64,000 nt of DNA. Source: Nitrosospira multiformis (GTDB lineage: Bacteria; Pseudomonadota; Gammaproteobacteria; Burkholderiales; Nitrosomonadaceae). The notes below the pieces were generated by a model. That model was not told the DNA's origin and did not search any database. It saw only the letters and a program-made list of their open reading frames with translations. The stretch is taken from the NCBI GenBank assembly GCA_017306155.1, contig JAFKJB010000008.1:62001-126000 (forward strand), written 5' to 3'. Position 1 is the stretch's first letter; each line of letters starts with the position of its first letter. This document shows positions 52,740 to 62,146 of this stretch, piece after piece. The position numbers and the translations under genes are program-made.

Positions 52740-54809
52740 ATGAAAAAAGAGTCTGAACTGAATAACTCCCTCCCCGTGCTGAAAGCAGCGATAGAGGCAA
52801 CCGTTGACGGTCTTCTGGTAACAGACAAGCGGGGCAAGGTGCTTTGCTACAACCAGCTTTACGTGGATATGTGGCCCATTCCAAGTGAGCTCCTGGCTCA
52901 TGCGGGCCATCACGCAATCCTCGGATATTGCGCCGGACAACTAAGAGATCCCGAGCGATTCCTGCATTCAATCGAGGAAATTTATGCGACGTTGGCGCCA
53001 GAAAGCTTTGATGTCTTTGAATTTCGCGATGGACGGATATTTGAGCGATGTGCAAAAGTCAAAACTCTGGAAGGATTTACCGTCCTGCTCATCTGGAGTT
53101 TCAGGGATATTACTGAACGGAGGCGGGGGGAGAACTACAAAGCGCAACTGGCGGCAATCGTCGAGTCCTCGAACGATGCGATCATTGTAAAGGATCTGAA
53201 CGGCATTATTACCAGTTGGAATGATGCAGCAGAAGAGCTTTTTGGGTATCGTTCCAGTGAAATAATAGGCTCTTCCGTATTGACACTGATTCCACCCGAC
53301 CGCCTGGGGGAAGAGAATAGAATCATGAGCCTCATCAAGAGCGGGAAACGCGCGGACCATTTTGAGACCGTGCGATGGAGAAAGGGCAGGAAATCGATCG
53401 ATGTCTCCGTCACAATATCGCCGGTGAAGGATAGTGCCGGCAACATCATCGGTGCATCGAAGATTGTGCGGGATATCACTCAGCGTAAGGAATCACAAGA
53501 ACGTATCGAATATCTCGCCCATTACGACCCGCTGACCGGCTTGCCCAATCGCGCGCTGCTTGCTGACCGCATGAGGATCGCGATCGAGAACGCCAGCCGA
53601 TATTCCTTCGGGCTGGCATTACTGTTCGTGGACCTCGATCGCTTCAAGCTGATCAACGATTCGCTCGGTCATGAGATCGGTGACAAGCTGCTTAAGGCGG
53701 TTGCAGGGCGCATGCAGTCTATGGTTCGCCAAGCCGATACTGTCAGCCGGCTGGGAGGTGACGAGTTTATTGTCCTGCTAGGCCGGATTCATGCAGCTAC
53801 GGACGCGGCGCGAGTCGCCGGGAAGCTTGTTGCAGTCTTGTCTCAGCCCTATCAAATAGAACAGCATAAACTCTTGTTGACTGCAAGCATCGGGATCAGC
53901 ATTTATCCGGATAATGGTAAGGACGCCAGCAGCTTGATGCGCAATGCCGACGCCTCGATGTATTCGGCCAAAGGGCAGGGCAGGAACAGCTATCGGTTCT
54001 ATTCTGAAGACTTGACTTCCACTTCCGTAGAGCGGCTCAGCCTTGAACGTGATCTGCGCGGCGCTCTTGCGCGTGATGAAATTTTTCCGGTATACCAGCC
54101 ACAGATAGAGCTTGCTACCGGACGCGTCGTAGGTGCGGAGGCACTCATGCGCTGGAAGCGCCTTGAGCAGGGATTAGTCTCGCCTGCAAGCTTTATTCCT
54201 GTAGCCGAGGACAGCGGTTTGATTCTGTCTCTTGGTGAACACATCCTGAGGGAAGCCTGCCTGCGAGCCCGCCAATGGCATGAGCAGCAGCAATTTGAAG
54301 GAACAATCGCGGTAAACGTTTCAGCGGTGCAATTCCGTCAGAATGATTTCACAGATGTTGTACTGCGCGCACTTGCAGACACCGGTCTTTCACCAGAGTG
54401 CCTGGAACTCGAGGTAACCGAAAGTGTCGTGATGCATGGAGTGGATTCGGTCGCACAGAAAATGCATATCCTGAAATCTCACGGTATAAAACTGGCTGTT
54501 GATGATTTCGGTACCGGCTATTCCAGTTTGTCATATTTACGGCAGTTTGCCGTTGGCCGGCTGAAAATAGATCAGTGCCTCGTTCGTGATCTCCCCGAGA
54601 ACACCGACGCCAAAGCCATTATTTGCGCAATTGTGGCGATGGGGCTCAGCCTTGGCTTGCGTGTAATGGCGGAAGGTGTAGAGACAGAAGCGCAGGCTCG
54701 CTTTCTTCAAGATATCAATTGCGCGGAGAGCCAAGGTTATCTTTATGCGAAGCCCATGATGGCAAATGATTTTGAAACCTGGCTGAAAAGCGGGAAATCA
54801 GGTTTCTAA
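52740..54809 (+). CDS. PAS-PAS-GGDEF-EAL cyclic-di-GMP enzyme
   Basis: 689 residues, no membrane spans. Two PAS-type sensor domains (about 10-125 and 133-252; second with NGIITSWNDAAEELFGY), a GGDEF domain (260-420) with intact RLGGDEFIVLL and an I-site RQAD five residues before it, and an EAL domain (430-680) with GAEALMRW, VNVSAVQF, LELEVTES, VDDFGTGYSS, LKIDQ and AEGVET. Both catalytic sites look intact, so it could make and break c-di-GMP, with PAS input deciding. Ribosome binding is weak (AAAAGG). Confidence 0.94.
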   Translation: MKKESELNNSLPVLKAAIEATVDGLLVTDKRGKVLCYNQLYVDMWPIPSELLAHAGHHAILGYCAGQLRDPERFLHSIEEIYATLAPESFDVFEFRDGRIFERCAKVKTLEGFTVLLIWSFRDITERRRGENYKAQLAAIVESSNDAIIVKDLNGIITSWNDAAEELFGYRSSEIIGSSVLTLIPPDRLGEENRIMSLIKSGKRADHFETVRWRKGRKSIDVSVTISPVKDSAGNIIGASKIVRDITQRKESQERIEYLAHYDPLTGLPNRALLADRMRIAIENASRYSFGLALLFVDLDRFKLINDSLGHEIGDKLLKAVAGRMQSMVRQADTVSRLGGDEFIVLLGRIHAATDAARVAGKLVAVLSQPYQIEQHKLLLTASIGISIYPDNGKDASSLMRNADASMYSAKGQGRNSYRFYSEDLTSTSVERLSLERDLRGALARDEIFPVYQPQIELATGRVVGAEALMRWKRLEQGLVSPASFIPVAEDSGLILSLGEHILREACLRARQWHEQQQFEGTIAVNVSAVQFRQNDFTDVVLRALADTGLSPECLELEVTESVVMHGVDSVAQKMHILKSHGIKLAVDDFGTGYSSLSYLRQFAVGRLKIDQCLVRDLPENTDAKAIICAIVAMGLSLGLRVMAEGVETEAQARFLQDINCAESQGYLYAKPMMANDFETWLKSGKSGF

Positions 54810-54895
54810 GTGTTCGCACTACCATTCGTTAATTCCTCTGGGGGTGAGATCACTTTTTAAGCGACGTTTTGCAGGGAATCGATTTGCGAGTCACT

Positions 54896-56350
54896 ATGGC
54901 TCTTCGGTGGCGCTTGTTATTGCTCTGGCTGTTCATGCTGGTGGTAAGCGGTGCGCTTGCCTACATCATTCGCGAGGTCTATCAACTCGGCAGCGAAGTG
55001 CAAGCCCAGAAATCGGTGGAACAGACCGCTCAAGCGTGTGCTGCTCTTCAGACCGAATATGCCCGCTCGGTCAAGCCGGGCGGGGATATTGTCGACCGGG
55101 AGCTGATGAACGCAGTTTTGAATGTGACTCTGGATGATCTGCCGGGTGTTGAGGGCGGGTTTTGGCATGACTCGAGCAGATTTGTCGCTTATGCCTTTCC
55201 CAGTCATGTCGGTACCGAGAAAAAAAAAGATGTTCCGTTCACTGAGCGCAAACGGGTCGAAGCCCTTGCCGGCAGGAGCATTGCTCGGGGTGTGCCCATG
55301 GTCGATGTGCTCAGCGGAAGCCGTGAAATAGTGGTGCTGGCGGCTTGTCCCGTAAAATCAGAAAGGCATCTGGCGACCTGGGCAATGGCGCGTTCTCCGG
55401 TTGCTGCAGGCAAGGCCTATGACGAAGTAAACCGCGGATTGGGTCTCCTGCTTGCTTTTGTAATAATCTCGGGGCTCTGGTTGACCTTCAGTCTTTATGA
55501 CTGGGGTAAATACTTTACCCGGGTCGAACGGGATCTGGCGGAAAATTCTACCAGTGCGTCGCGGGAAATTGCGGCGACGGGAGATGCAGAGCTTGATCGT
55601 GTCGTCACCGCATTTAACCAGTTTCGGACTAGACTCGATACCGAGCGCGCGCATGCCGCCGAGCTTGGCACCCTGCTTGAGCGCTCGGAACGCTTCACTG
55701 CCCTGGGACGGATGGCTGCGGCAGTGGCCCATGAGGTTCGTAATCCGATCGCGGCGATGCAACTCAAGGCGGAAAATGCACTACTGGCGCAGCCGGATAG
55801 CCAACGGCGAGCGCTGGAGTTCGTCCTGCACGAGATAAGGCGTCTGGATGAAACCGTGAAAGAGCTGCTGAAAAAGGCTGAACCGGTCAGCACCCATTCG
55901 CGGTTGGTGTGCGTTTCGAGCTGGCTCATGGAAAGAGTCGATGCTTTTGCCGAACAAAGCGCGGTTGCAGGGATTGATCTTCGAACAAAAGTCGACGTCG
56001 AGTCGTGGAGTTTCGATCCGCTTTCGCTTGGCCGTGCGCTGGATAATCTCATCGCCAATGCGATCCAGCATACGCCGCGCGGCGGCGTTGTCACCGTGGC
56101 CGCGAAAAAAAACACTTCCGATACTGCGATGATCTTGCAGGTCCGCGACACAGGCCCCGGCGTCTCCCTTGACATAGAACCCCGGCTTTTCGAACCTTTC
56201 ACCTCGGGGCGCCGGGGAGGAGTGGGGCTCGGTTTGGCGCTTGCGCGAGAAATTGCAGTCGCGCATGGAGGCACCGCCTGTTACTTGCATAAGGCTTCGG
56301 AGGCTTCGGGCGCGTGCTTTGAACTGGAGATTCCATGGCTCGCATCCTGA
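54896..56350 (+). CDS. Membrane sensor histidine kinase
   Basis: 484 residues from ATG 54896 (a TTG at 54869 in frame is possible). Two membrane helices (about 4-24 and 181-201) flank a periplasmic sensor region; then HAMP-like linker, HisKA domain with FTALGRMAAAVAHEVRNPIAAMQLK (phospho-acceptor His at about 279) and HATPase domain (DNLIANAIQHTPRGG, RDTGPGVS, GGVGLGLALAREIAVAHGG). The end overlaps the response regulator gene by 16 bases. NtrB-class partner of the regulator; input signal unknown. Confidence 0.92.
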   Translation: MALRWRLLLLWLFMLVVSGALAYIIREVYQLGSEVQAQKSVEQTAQACAALQTEYARSVKPGGDIVDRELMNAVLNVTLDDLPGVEGGFWHDSSRFVAYAFPSHVGTEKKKDVPFTERKRVEALAGRSIARGVPMVDVLSGSREIVVLAACPVKSERHLATWAMARSPVAAGKAYDEVNRGLGLLLAFVIISGLWLTFSLYDWGKYFTRVERDLAENSTSASREIAATGDAELDRVVTAFNQFRTRLDTERAHAAELGTLLERSERFTALGRMAAAVAHEVRNPIAAMQLKAENALLAQPDSQRRALEFVLHEIRRLDETVKELLKKAEPVSTHSRLVCVSSWLMERVDAFAEQSAVAGIDLRTKVDVESWSFDPLSLGRALDNLIANAIQHTPRGGVVTVAAKKNTSDTAMILQVRDTGPGVSLDIEPRLFEPFTSGRRGGVGLGLALAREIAVAHGGTACYLHKASEASGACFELEIPWLAS

Positions 56351-57663
56351 TTATCGATGACGATGCCAGTTTTCGAGAAAGCCTTGCGGAAACCTTGTCG
56401 GGCCTGGGACATGAATTATTCCTGGCCACTGACGGAGCACGTGGACTATCGTTCCTGAAGCGTGGCGGTATCGACGCTGTTTTTATCGACTTTCGCCTGC
56501 CTGATATGACAGGCATGGATGTCCTGCGCACCATCAAGCGACTGCCCGGAGATACACTTCCGGTTATCATGCTAACCGCCTACACCAGCGTCGATAACAC
56601 GATAGAGGCGATGAAGCTCGGCGCCTTTGAGCATCTCGCCAAGCCCGTTGGACGTCAGGCAGTTGAAAATACGCTTGAAGCAGCTTTGGCTTCGAGCAGC
56701 AGGACAATACGGCAAAATCCGGTTCCTGGCGAAGGCGAGTTTGTTGCACGCAGCGAGCGAATGCGGGAAACCGTCAAATTGATCGGACGTGCGGCAGCGA
56801 GCGAGGCCACGGTGCTCATTACCGGTGAAACCGGAAGTGGTAAAGAAATAGTCGCACGTGCTCTGCATCAGCATAGCGCTCGGGCAGCGCATCCTTTTGT
56901 CGCTATCAATTGTGTGGCAATTCCCCACGAACTGCTGGAAAGTGAACTGTTCGGTCATGTCAGGGGCGCTTTTACCGGCGCTGCTGCAGCTCACGCTGGC
57001 ATTTTTGCCCAGGCGGAGGGAGGCACCTTGCTGCTCGATGAAATCGGTGACATGAGCGTCAACCTGCAAGCCAAGCTCCTGCGGGTGCTCGCAGAAGGAG
57101 TAATCATACCGCTGGGCGCGGAGCATGCGCAGGCCGTAAATGTCCACCTGCTCGCCGCCACCCATCGTGATCTTGGGCAGCAGGTTACAGAAGGCAGGTT
57201 TCGCGAAGATCTGTTTTATCGGCTCAACGTCATCAATATTCATGTGCCGCCATTGCGCGAACGGCGCGAGGATATCATTCCGCTGGCCGAGCATTTTCTT
57301 GCCGTGGCAAGCGATACGCCAAAAGCGCTTTCGGCAGAGGCCCGGCAATATCTTGAAACGCACGCATGGCCAGGCAACGTGCGGGAGCTCCGAAATGTAA
57401 TCGAACGGGCAATGATTCTTGCCCGGGGCGCTTCGATCGAGGCGGGAGACCTTGGCCTGGGTAAAATCCCTGCTCCTCTCGCGTTACCGGCAGGAGTCCC
57501 GCTTATGAGTGATCTTCCCAAGGCGCTGGCCCAGCTTGAAGAGGTGATGATTCGAGCAGCGATTACCGAAACCGGCGGCAATCGCGCAGAGGCCGCGCGA
57601 CGACTGGGCATCCGGCGTCAATTGCTCTACGCGAAGCTGCGGCAGTACGGGATTGAATCCTAA
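56335..57663 (+). CDS. NtrC-type sigma-54-dependent response regulator
   Basis: 442 residues: receiver domain (IIDDDASF, phospho-acceptor Asp52 in VFIDFRLPD, Thr/Lys at MLTAYTS and AKPVG), AAA+ domain (Walker [24 protein letters not shown] with the GAFTGA sigma-54 contact loop, [11 protein letters not shown] Walker [12 protein letters not shown]), and a Fis-type helix-turn-helix ([27 protein letters not shown]). All parts are intact. It starts inside the kinase gene. A sigma-54 promoter lies 100 bases after its stop. Confidence 0.96.
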   Translation: MARILIIDDDASFRESLAETLSGLGHELFLATDGARGLSFLKRGGIDAVFIDFRLPDMTGMDVLRTIKRLPGDTLPVIMLTAYTSVDNTIEAMKLGAFEHLAKPVGRQAVENTLEAALASSSRTIRQNPVPGEGEFVARSERMRETVKLIGRAAASEATVLITGETGSGKEIVARALHQHSARAAHPFVAINCVAIPHELLESELFGHVRGAFTGAAAAHAGIFAQAEGGTLLLDEIGDMSVNLQAKLLRVLAEGVIIPLGAEHAQAVNVHLLAATHRDLGQQVTEGRFREDLFYRLNVINIHVPPLRERREDIIPLAEHFLAVASDTPKALSAEARQYLETHAWPGNVRELRNVIERAMILARGASIEAGDLGLGKIPAPLALPAGVPLMSDLPKALAQLEEVMIRAAITETGGNRAEAARRLGIRRQLLYAKLRQYGIES

Positions 57664-57694
57664 AGATCGAATCTGTCCGTTCGGCGAACTTCGA

Positions 57695-57736
57695 TGTCCC
57701 CAAAGCGGACAATTGGCCATAATCTTATTGGGGACA
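57695..57736. promoter_or_regulatory. Inverted repeats upstream of the sigma-54 promoter (enhancer candidate)
   Basis: TGTCCCCAA (57695-57703) and TTGGGGACA (57728-57736) are exact reverse complements separated by 24 bases. The left arm is also part of a shorter palindrome TGTCC-N7-GGACA (57695-57711), and a further TGTCC stands at 57674. They lie 28-70 bases upstream of the -24 element and are the best candidate binding sites for the adjacent NtrC-type regulator. Confidence 0.65.
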
Positions 57737-57763
57737 TTCCTTATTAATCAATCTCCTGGTCTA

Positions 57764-57779
57764 TGGCACAGGGCTTGCA
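57764..57779 (+). promoter_or_regulatory. Sigma-54 promoter (-24/-12)
   Basis: TGGCACAGGGCTTGCA matches TGGCACRNNNNTTGCW at every defined position, with GG and GC in the required spacing. Transcription would start near 57790, about 40 bases before the ATG of the secreted protein gene, and directly downstream of an NtrC-type activator gene. Confidence 0.9.
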
Positions 57780-57828
57780 TAGATAACTTATGCACTCCCT
57801 TACGCAACTCCTCTCACTGGAGATGAAC

Positions 57829-58527
57829 ATGAAAACTTCTCATACATTACCTGTTTTATTGATATTGGCAATGTCTTTCACGCCCACCGTACAGGCTAAA
57901 AAGGGGCAGGATAACGCTGATGAATTCCTTCACGTGCAGACTTTTGCTCCCGCCGCCCCCGTAGCCGAGGGCAAGGTGAGTCGCTTGCTGGTCAATCCAT
58001 TCGGCGAAGTGGATGGTTTACTTCTCGATACGGGCACTCTCGTCACTTTTCCAAAGTACATGGGCGAGCAACTCACGGCCTCGGTCAAGCCCGGTGATAC
58101 CGTCGAGGTGAAGGGCTATCCTGAGGCAGCAGGTCAGATCAAGGGATATGTCATTACCAATTCCCGCAGCGGGCAGTCCTTAATGACTGAGTCAGAGCCC
58201 TCCAAAGGTGCGATGAAGATGCCAAAGCACTTGCAGAGCGTGGGCCTGCTGGCAATGAGCGCTCAGGGGAAAATCCGCCATCTTCATTATGGCAAGCATG
58301 GCGAGATCAATGGAGTAATCCTGTCGGATGGCACGAGTATCCGCTTTCCGCGCGAAGTATCTTACCAATTCGAACCAATGTTAAGAGTCGGACAGAGCAT
58401 TACGGCATCGGGTTATGGCACCAAAAATCAATATGGCAAGGCACTGGAGGCCACCGAGTTGGGCTTTGTGGAGCAACAGGACAGTCTCTCGTATTCCTCG
58501 ATATCCTCGATGTGGAGCAAGGAATAG
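57829..58527 (+). CDS. Secreted two-repeat protein under sigma-54 control
   Basis: 232 residues; unrecognised function. ATG 57829 has GGAG six bases upstream and gives a signal peptide (MKTSHTLPVLLILAMSFTPT, cleavage after VQA). The mature protein contains two similar 55-residue halves: EGKVSRLLVNPFGEVDGLLL ... DTGTLVTFPKYMG and QGKIRHLHYGKHGEINGVIL ... DGTSIRFPREVS, each followed by VKPGDTVEVKGY / LRVGQSITASGYG. The G-E-V/I-x-G-x-x-L-x-D-G-T-x-V-x-F-P pattern suggests small beta-barrel (OB-like) domains. It is the evident target of the upstream two-component system. Confidence 0.85.
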   Translation: MKTSHTLPVLLILAMSFTPTVQAKKGQDNADEFLHVQTFAPAAPVAEGKVSRLLVNPFGEVDGLLLDTGTLVTFPKYMGEQLTASVKPGDTVEVKGYPEAAGQIKGYVITNSRSGQSLMTESEPSKGAMKMPKHLQSVGLLAMSAQGKIRHLHYGKHGEINGVILSDGTSIRFPREVSYQFEPMLRVGQSITASGYGTKNQYGKALEATELGFVEQQDSLSYSSISSMWSKE

Positions 58528-58583
58528 CTTGCCGATGCTGCCTCAAACTGAAAATCAATTGATATATCTGTCCTGCTTCAACC

Positions 58584-58623
58584 AGAACCCGGATTATCGG
58601 CAGCTTGGATGAATCCGGGTTCT
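58584..58623. repeat. 12-bp inverted repeat between convergent genes
   Basis: AGAACCCGGATT (58584-58595) and AATCCGGGTTCT (58612-58623) are exact reverse complements with a 16-base loop. Located after the secreted protein gene and before the convergent NADH dehydrogenase gene end; it may terminate transcription, but no T tract follows. Confidence 0.6.
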
Positions 58624-58731
58624 CCCCGCCAGAATCCCAAATGATATCGACTTTGCTGCAACCTATGGGATAGAGCTTGCACGCTCCATCGTCGTCAACA
58701 GCCGTTGTGCGATCATTTCATTCCTGCCGCT

Positions 58732-60000
58732 CTATTGATCTGATCGAGGCCTGATAATCATTCTCAAGGATTGATCTTTGGTGAAAAAAGCAACCGCCCA
58801 GTTTGCTAAGGTCATAAACCGGTTGCGATAGGTGACAAGAGAAAAAAGGTGTACGAATAACCAGATTACCCATGCCATGAATCCCTTGAGATGCAGGGCG
58901 GGTGCGGGAAAGTCGGCTACAGCCTTGTTTCTGCCGATAATAGCCAGCGATCCTTTGTCATTGTATGTAAACGATGTCAAAGGTTGGTTGCGGATGACGG
59001 CAACAAGATTGGCAGCCAGGTTTCTGCCTTGTTGAAGCGCTACTTGCGCGAGCTGGGGATGCCCCTGGGGAAAATTTCCATCCGCGGTCAGCAGGGAAGT
59101 ATCGCCTATGGCGTAGATGTTTTCTGTTCCCCTGATTTTGTTATATTCATTCACCAGCAGGCGGTTACCTCGTCCATAACATTCCTGGGGCAGACCTTCG
59201 AATATCCTCGCAGTCACGCCTGCTGTCCACAGCAGGATTTGCGTCTCTATGGTTTTCCCGCCGGAGAAAATCACGGTACCGTTTATGTAATCCTTCACCT
59301 GGGCATTGAGATGTATTTCAACGCCCATCTTCAGTAGCGCCTCATAGGTATATTTTTGCGATTGAACGCTCATGGCGCCCAATAGAGCGGATGCGCTGTC
59401 AACAAGATGAATCCGTGGCTGGAGACCAGTCAATTCAGGGTAATCCCTGGGCAGGATTTTCTTGCGCATCTCCGCCAGCATGCCTGCAATTTCCACTCCC
59501 GTCGGGCCACCCCCGGCAATCACGACCGAAAACGGCTTTTTCCTCCTCATTTCAGGAGGCTCAATGGTTATTTCTTCCATTTTTTGAAGCATGTAATTCC
59601 GTATTTCTATAGCATCATCTGCCGTCTTCATGGACAGTCCAGCCCGACGGATGTTTTCGATACCAAAATAATTGGGCTCGGTGCCCGTGGCGAGAACGAG
59701 ATAATCGTAGGCCAGCTCACCCGTGGACAGCTGCACCCTGTTATCTTCCGGCATCACCTTTTGCAGCTTGCCAAGCCGGAAGTGAATGTTTTCCTTGCCA
59801 TGGAAAAATTTCCTGAAGGGATATGCGATATTGGAGACGTCCAGGAAGCCGGTCGCAACCTGGTACAGAAGCGGAGGAAAAAGATGGTAATTATTCCTGT
59901 CAACCAGCGTCACATCAAATTCCTCTTTTCCGGCCAGATGCTTGATCAAGTTCAGTCCGGCAAAGCCGCCACCGATAATAGCGATTCTGGTTTTCATCAT
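58732..60000 (-). CDS. ndh: Type II NADH dehydrogenase
   Basis: 422-residue single-subunit, non-proton-pumping NADH:quinone oxidoreductase. FAD site RIAIIGGGFAGLNLIKHL, VDRNNYHLFPPLLYQVATGFLD, NADH site VVIAGGGPTGVEIAGMLAEM, second flavin motif NIYAIGDTSL and AQVALQQGRNLAANL; the C-terminus (FMAWVIWLFVHLFSLVTYRNRF) is the amphipathic membrane anchor typical of the family. Start ATG 60000 or 59997. It could lower the NADH level without building a proton gradient. Confidence 0.94.
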   Translation of the reverse strand: MMKTRIAIIGGGFAGLNLIKHLAGKEEFDVTLVDRNNYHLFPPLLYQVATGFLDVSNIAYPFRKFFHGKENIHFRLGKLQKVMPEDNRVQLSTGELAYDYLVLATGTEPNYFGIENIRRAGLSMKTADDAIEIRNYMLQKMEEITIEPPEMRRKKPFSVVIAGGGPTGVEIAGMLAEMRKKILPRDYPELTGLQPRIHLVDSASALLGAMSVQSQKYTYEALLKMGVEIHLNAQVKDYINGTVIFSGGKTIETQILLWTAGVTARIFEGLPQECYGRGNRLLVNEYNKIRGTENIYAIGDTSLLTADGNFPQGHPQLAQVALQQGRNLAANLVAVIRNQPLTSFTYNDKGSLAIIGRNKAVADFPAPALHLKGFMAWVIWLFVHLFSLVTYRNRFMTLANWAVAFFTKDQSLRMIIRPRSDQ

Positions 60001-60112
60001 AGGGTAACTGACGAGGATGAATGGGAAGATAACTGCGATTCTTTATCAATATCACGATCCGGAGCAGAAGTTTGATCAAAAGCCGCAATGGCAATGCAAC
60101 GAGAAGCAAGAC

Positions 60113-62146
60113 CTATGCGATACGGGACTGGAGCAACTGGGAAACAGGGGCGATGGATTCCGCGCTCGAGTATTCCGGTACCCATCTGGGCAGTTCCCGC
60201 CTGACTTCTTCGTCGCTCAGGGCCGGATGCTCGTCAAGCCATGCCAGCAGAGCCGTCAGCCATTTTTTGTCTACCTGGCGCGCCTGCGCAATACGTAATT
60301 TGGGATGAGGTGTGGGAAGCGTATTTTCGTCATCTGCCAACAGTTCTTCATGGAGTTTTTCGCCGGGACGCAAACCATTGTAGACAATTTTTATTTCATC
60401 TTCGCTCAGTCCGGAAAGACGAATCAGATCTCGCGCAAGATCGGCGATTTTGATCGGTTCGCCCATATCCAGCACGAAAATTTCGCCTCCACGCCGCTTG
60501 CCGCCCATCAATCCCGCCTGTAGGACCAGCTGCGCTGCTTCAGGTATGGACATGAAATAACGGGTAATTTCCGAGTGGGTTACCGTTATCGGCCCCCCTT
60601 TTTCAATCTGCTCCCGGAACTTGGGAATCACGCTGCCCGCGCTGCCCAGCACGTTACCGAAACGCACCATGACGAATCGCGGCTCCTGCCTCCTTTCGAG
60701 CCTGCCGCCCGAAACAATTATGCCGGAAACGTTTTCGGCAGGACTGTCAGGGGATGCAATCGACTGCTGTAACGCCTGGCACACCATTTCGGCCAGGCGC
60801 TTGCTAGCACCCATGACGTTGGTGGGGTTGACGGCTTTGTCGGTCGAAATCAGTACGAATTTCTCCACTCCGTACCGGATCGCGGCTTGCGCCAGCACAT
60901 GGGTTCCGCGGACATTGTTCAACACCGCCTGCCATGCATTTTCCTGTTCCATCAGGGGCACATGCTTGTAGGCGGCGGCATGAAACACGATAGCCGGCCG
61001 GTATTGCAGGAATACCTGGGACAACCGCGCCTCATCCTTGACATCGCCAATGGCGAATATCATGGGAATCTCGGGAAAATCAGCCTGGAACTCCTGCTCT
61101 ATGCTGTACAGCGCAAATTCATTCAATTCGAACAGCACCAGCTGAGCCGGTGTGAATTTTGCGATCTGCCGGCACAATTCCGATCCGATCGAACCCCCCG
61201 CGCCTGTGATCAGCACGGTTTTTCCCGTCAGTAAATCGTGCAGCCCATCGTTATCCAGCACGACGGGATCCCGCCCCAGCAGATCTTCCGGCTCGACCGT
61301 CCGGATTTGCGACACCTTGATGTTGCCGCTGATCAGGTCGTTATAGGAAGGGACGATCAAGGCCTTTACCCCTGTCGCTGCGCACACTTGCAAGGCTCGC
61401 CGGCGGTCGCGCAGGAGGCGGTCGGAACGGCGGCGGTCAGAGTGGGCGCGATAGGATTTGCGGCGATCTGAAGTGGAGGAGGTGAGGGCGATGATGGCAT
61501 GCGTGACACCCAGTTTCCGGGCTACCACCGGCAAGTCGTTGATACGGCCCAGTACTTTGAATCCGTGCAGCATCAGCCCCTGCCTGGCCGGATCGTCGTC
61601 GAGGAAACCTGCGACGCGCCATTCCACATTGCGCGCCAACTCTTTTACCAGACCGACAGCCGCATCACTTGCTCCCATCACCAGGACGAGATTGTCGCCC
61701 GTTTTACTTTGGCCGTAGAGCCGGTGTTCCTTCCAGAACCGGTAAGCGAGACGGCTGCTTCCCATGATGAACAGCAGCAGGATGGGAGCCAGTATCAGTA
61801 CTGTTCTGGGCACACCGACCAGTATCTGCAACATGTATAGCACCAATGGGACAGCTGCGGCCGAGGCGGAGACGGCAAACAGGATGCGACGCAGATCAGG
61901 CAGGCTTGCGTAATGCCAGAGTCCACGATAAAGGCCGAAGAATAAGAAGGCTGCCGCGTGTATCGGGACCACCCACGGCAGGATCTCTTCTAAAGATGCC
62001 AGATAAACGAAGGGTATCTCGAAATTGAAGCGGAACAGATAAGCCAGCGACCAGGCGATGGCGGCAGCTACGACATCATGCCCGAACGCAATAACCGTTC
62101 TTATGTTGAGTTTGGGTGCCGGCATGCTATGAGTCATCCGCGCCAC
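60113..62146 (-). CDS. CapD/FlaA1-like nucleotide-sugar 4,6-dehydratase
   Basis: 677-residue membrane-bound UDP-sugar dehydratase/epimerase of polysaccharide synthesis (CapD/WbpM type). Four N-terminal helices (about 15-130), a first Rossmann domain (LVLVMGASDAAVGLVKEL), and the catalytic domain with TGAGGSIGSELCRQI (314-328), DVKDEARL, HAAAYKHVPLME, STDKAVNPTNVMGASKR (Met-xxx-Lys as in the family) and RPGEKLHEELL. Two insertions stand out: an Arg-rich stretch at about 225-251 and a segment at about 462-487. Overlaps the WecA-like gene by 20 bases. Confidence 0.92.
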   Translation of the reverse strand: MARMTHSMPAPKLNIRTVIAFGHDVVAAAIAWSLAYLFRFNFEIPFVYLASLEEILPWVVPIHAAAFLFFGLYRGLWHYASLPDLRRILFAVSASAAAVPLVLYMLQILVGVPRTVLILAPILLLFIMGSSRLAYRFWKEHRLYGQSKTGDNLVLVMGASDAAVGLVKELARNVEWRVAGFLDDDPARQGLMLHGFKVLGRINDLPVVARKLGVTHAIIALTSSTSDRRKSYRAHSDRRRSDRLLRDRRRALQVCAATGVKALIVPSYNDLISGNIKVSQIRTVEPEDLLGRDPVVLDNDGLHDLLTGKTVLITGAGGSIGSELCRQIAKFTPAQLVLFELNEFALYSIEQEFQADFPEIPMIFAIGDVKDEARLSQVFLQYRPAIVFHAAAYKHVPLMEQENAWQAVLNNVRGTHVLAQAAIRYGVEKFVLISTDKAVNPTNVMGASKRLAEMVCQALQQSIASPDSPAENVSGIIVSGGRLERRQEPRFVMVRFGNVLGSAGSVIPKFREQIEKGGPITVTHSEITRYFMSIPEAAQLVLQAGLMGGKRRGGEIFVLDMGEPIKIADLARDLIRLSGLSEDEIKIVYNGLRPGEKLHEELLADDENTLPTPHPKLRIAQARQVDKKWLTALLAWLDEHPALSDEEVRRELPRWVPEYSSAESIAPVSQLLQSRIA

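Noticed and set aside
56572-57363. 263-codon minus-strand frame opposite the response regulator
   Set aside because: Antisense of the AAA+ domain; no coding features of its own.
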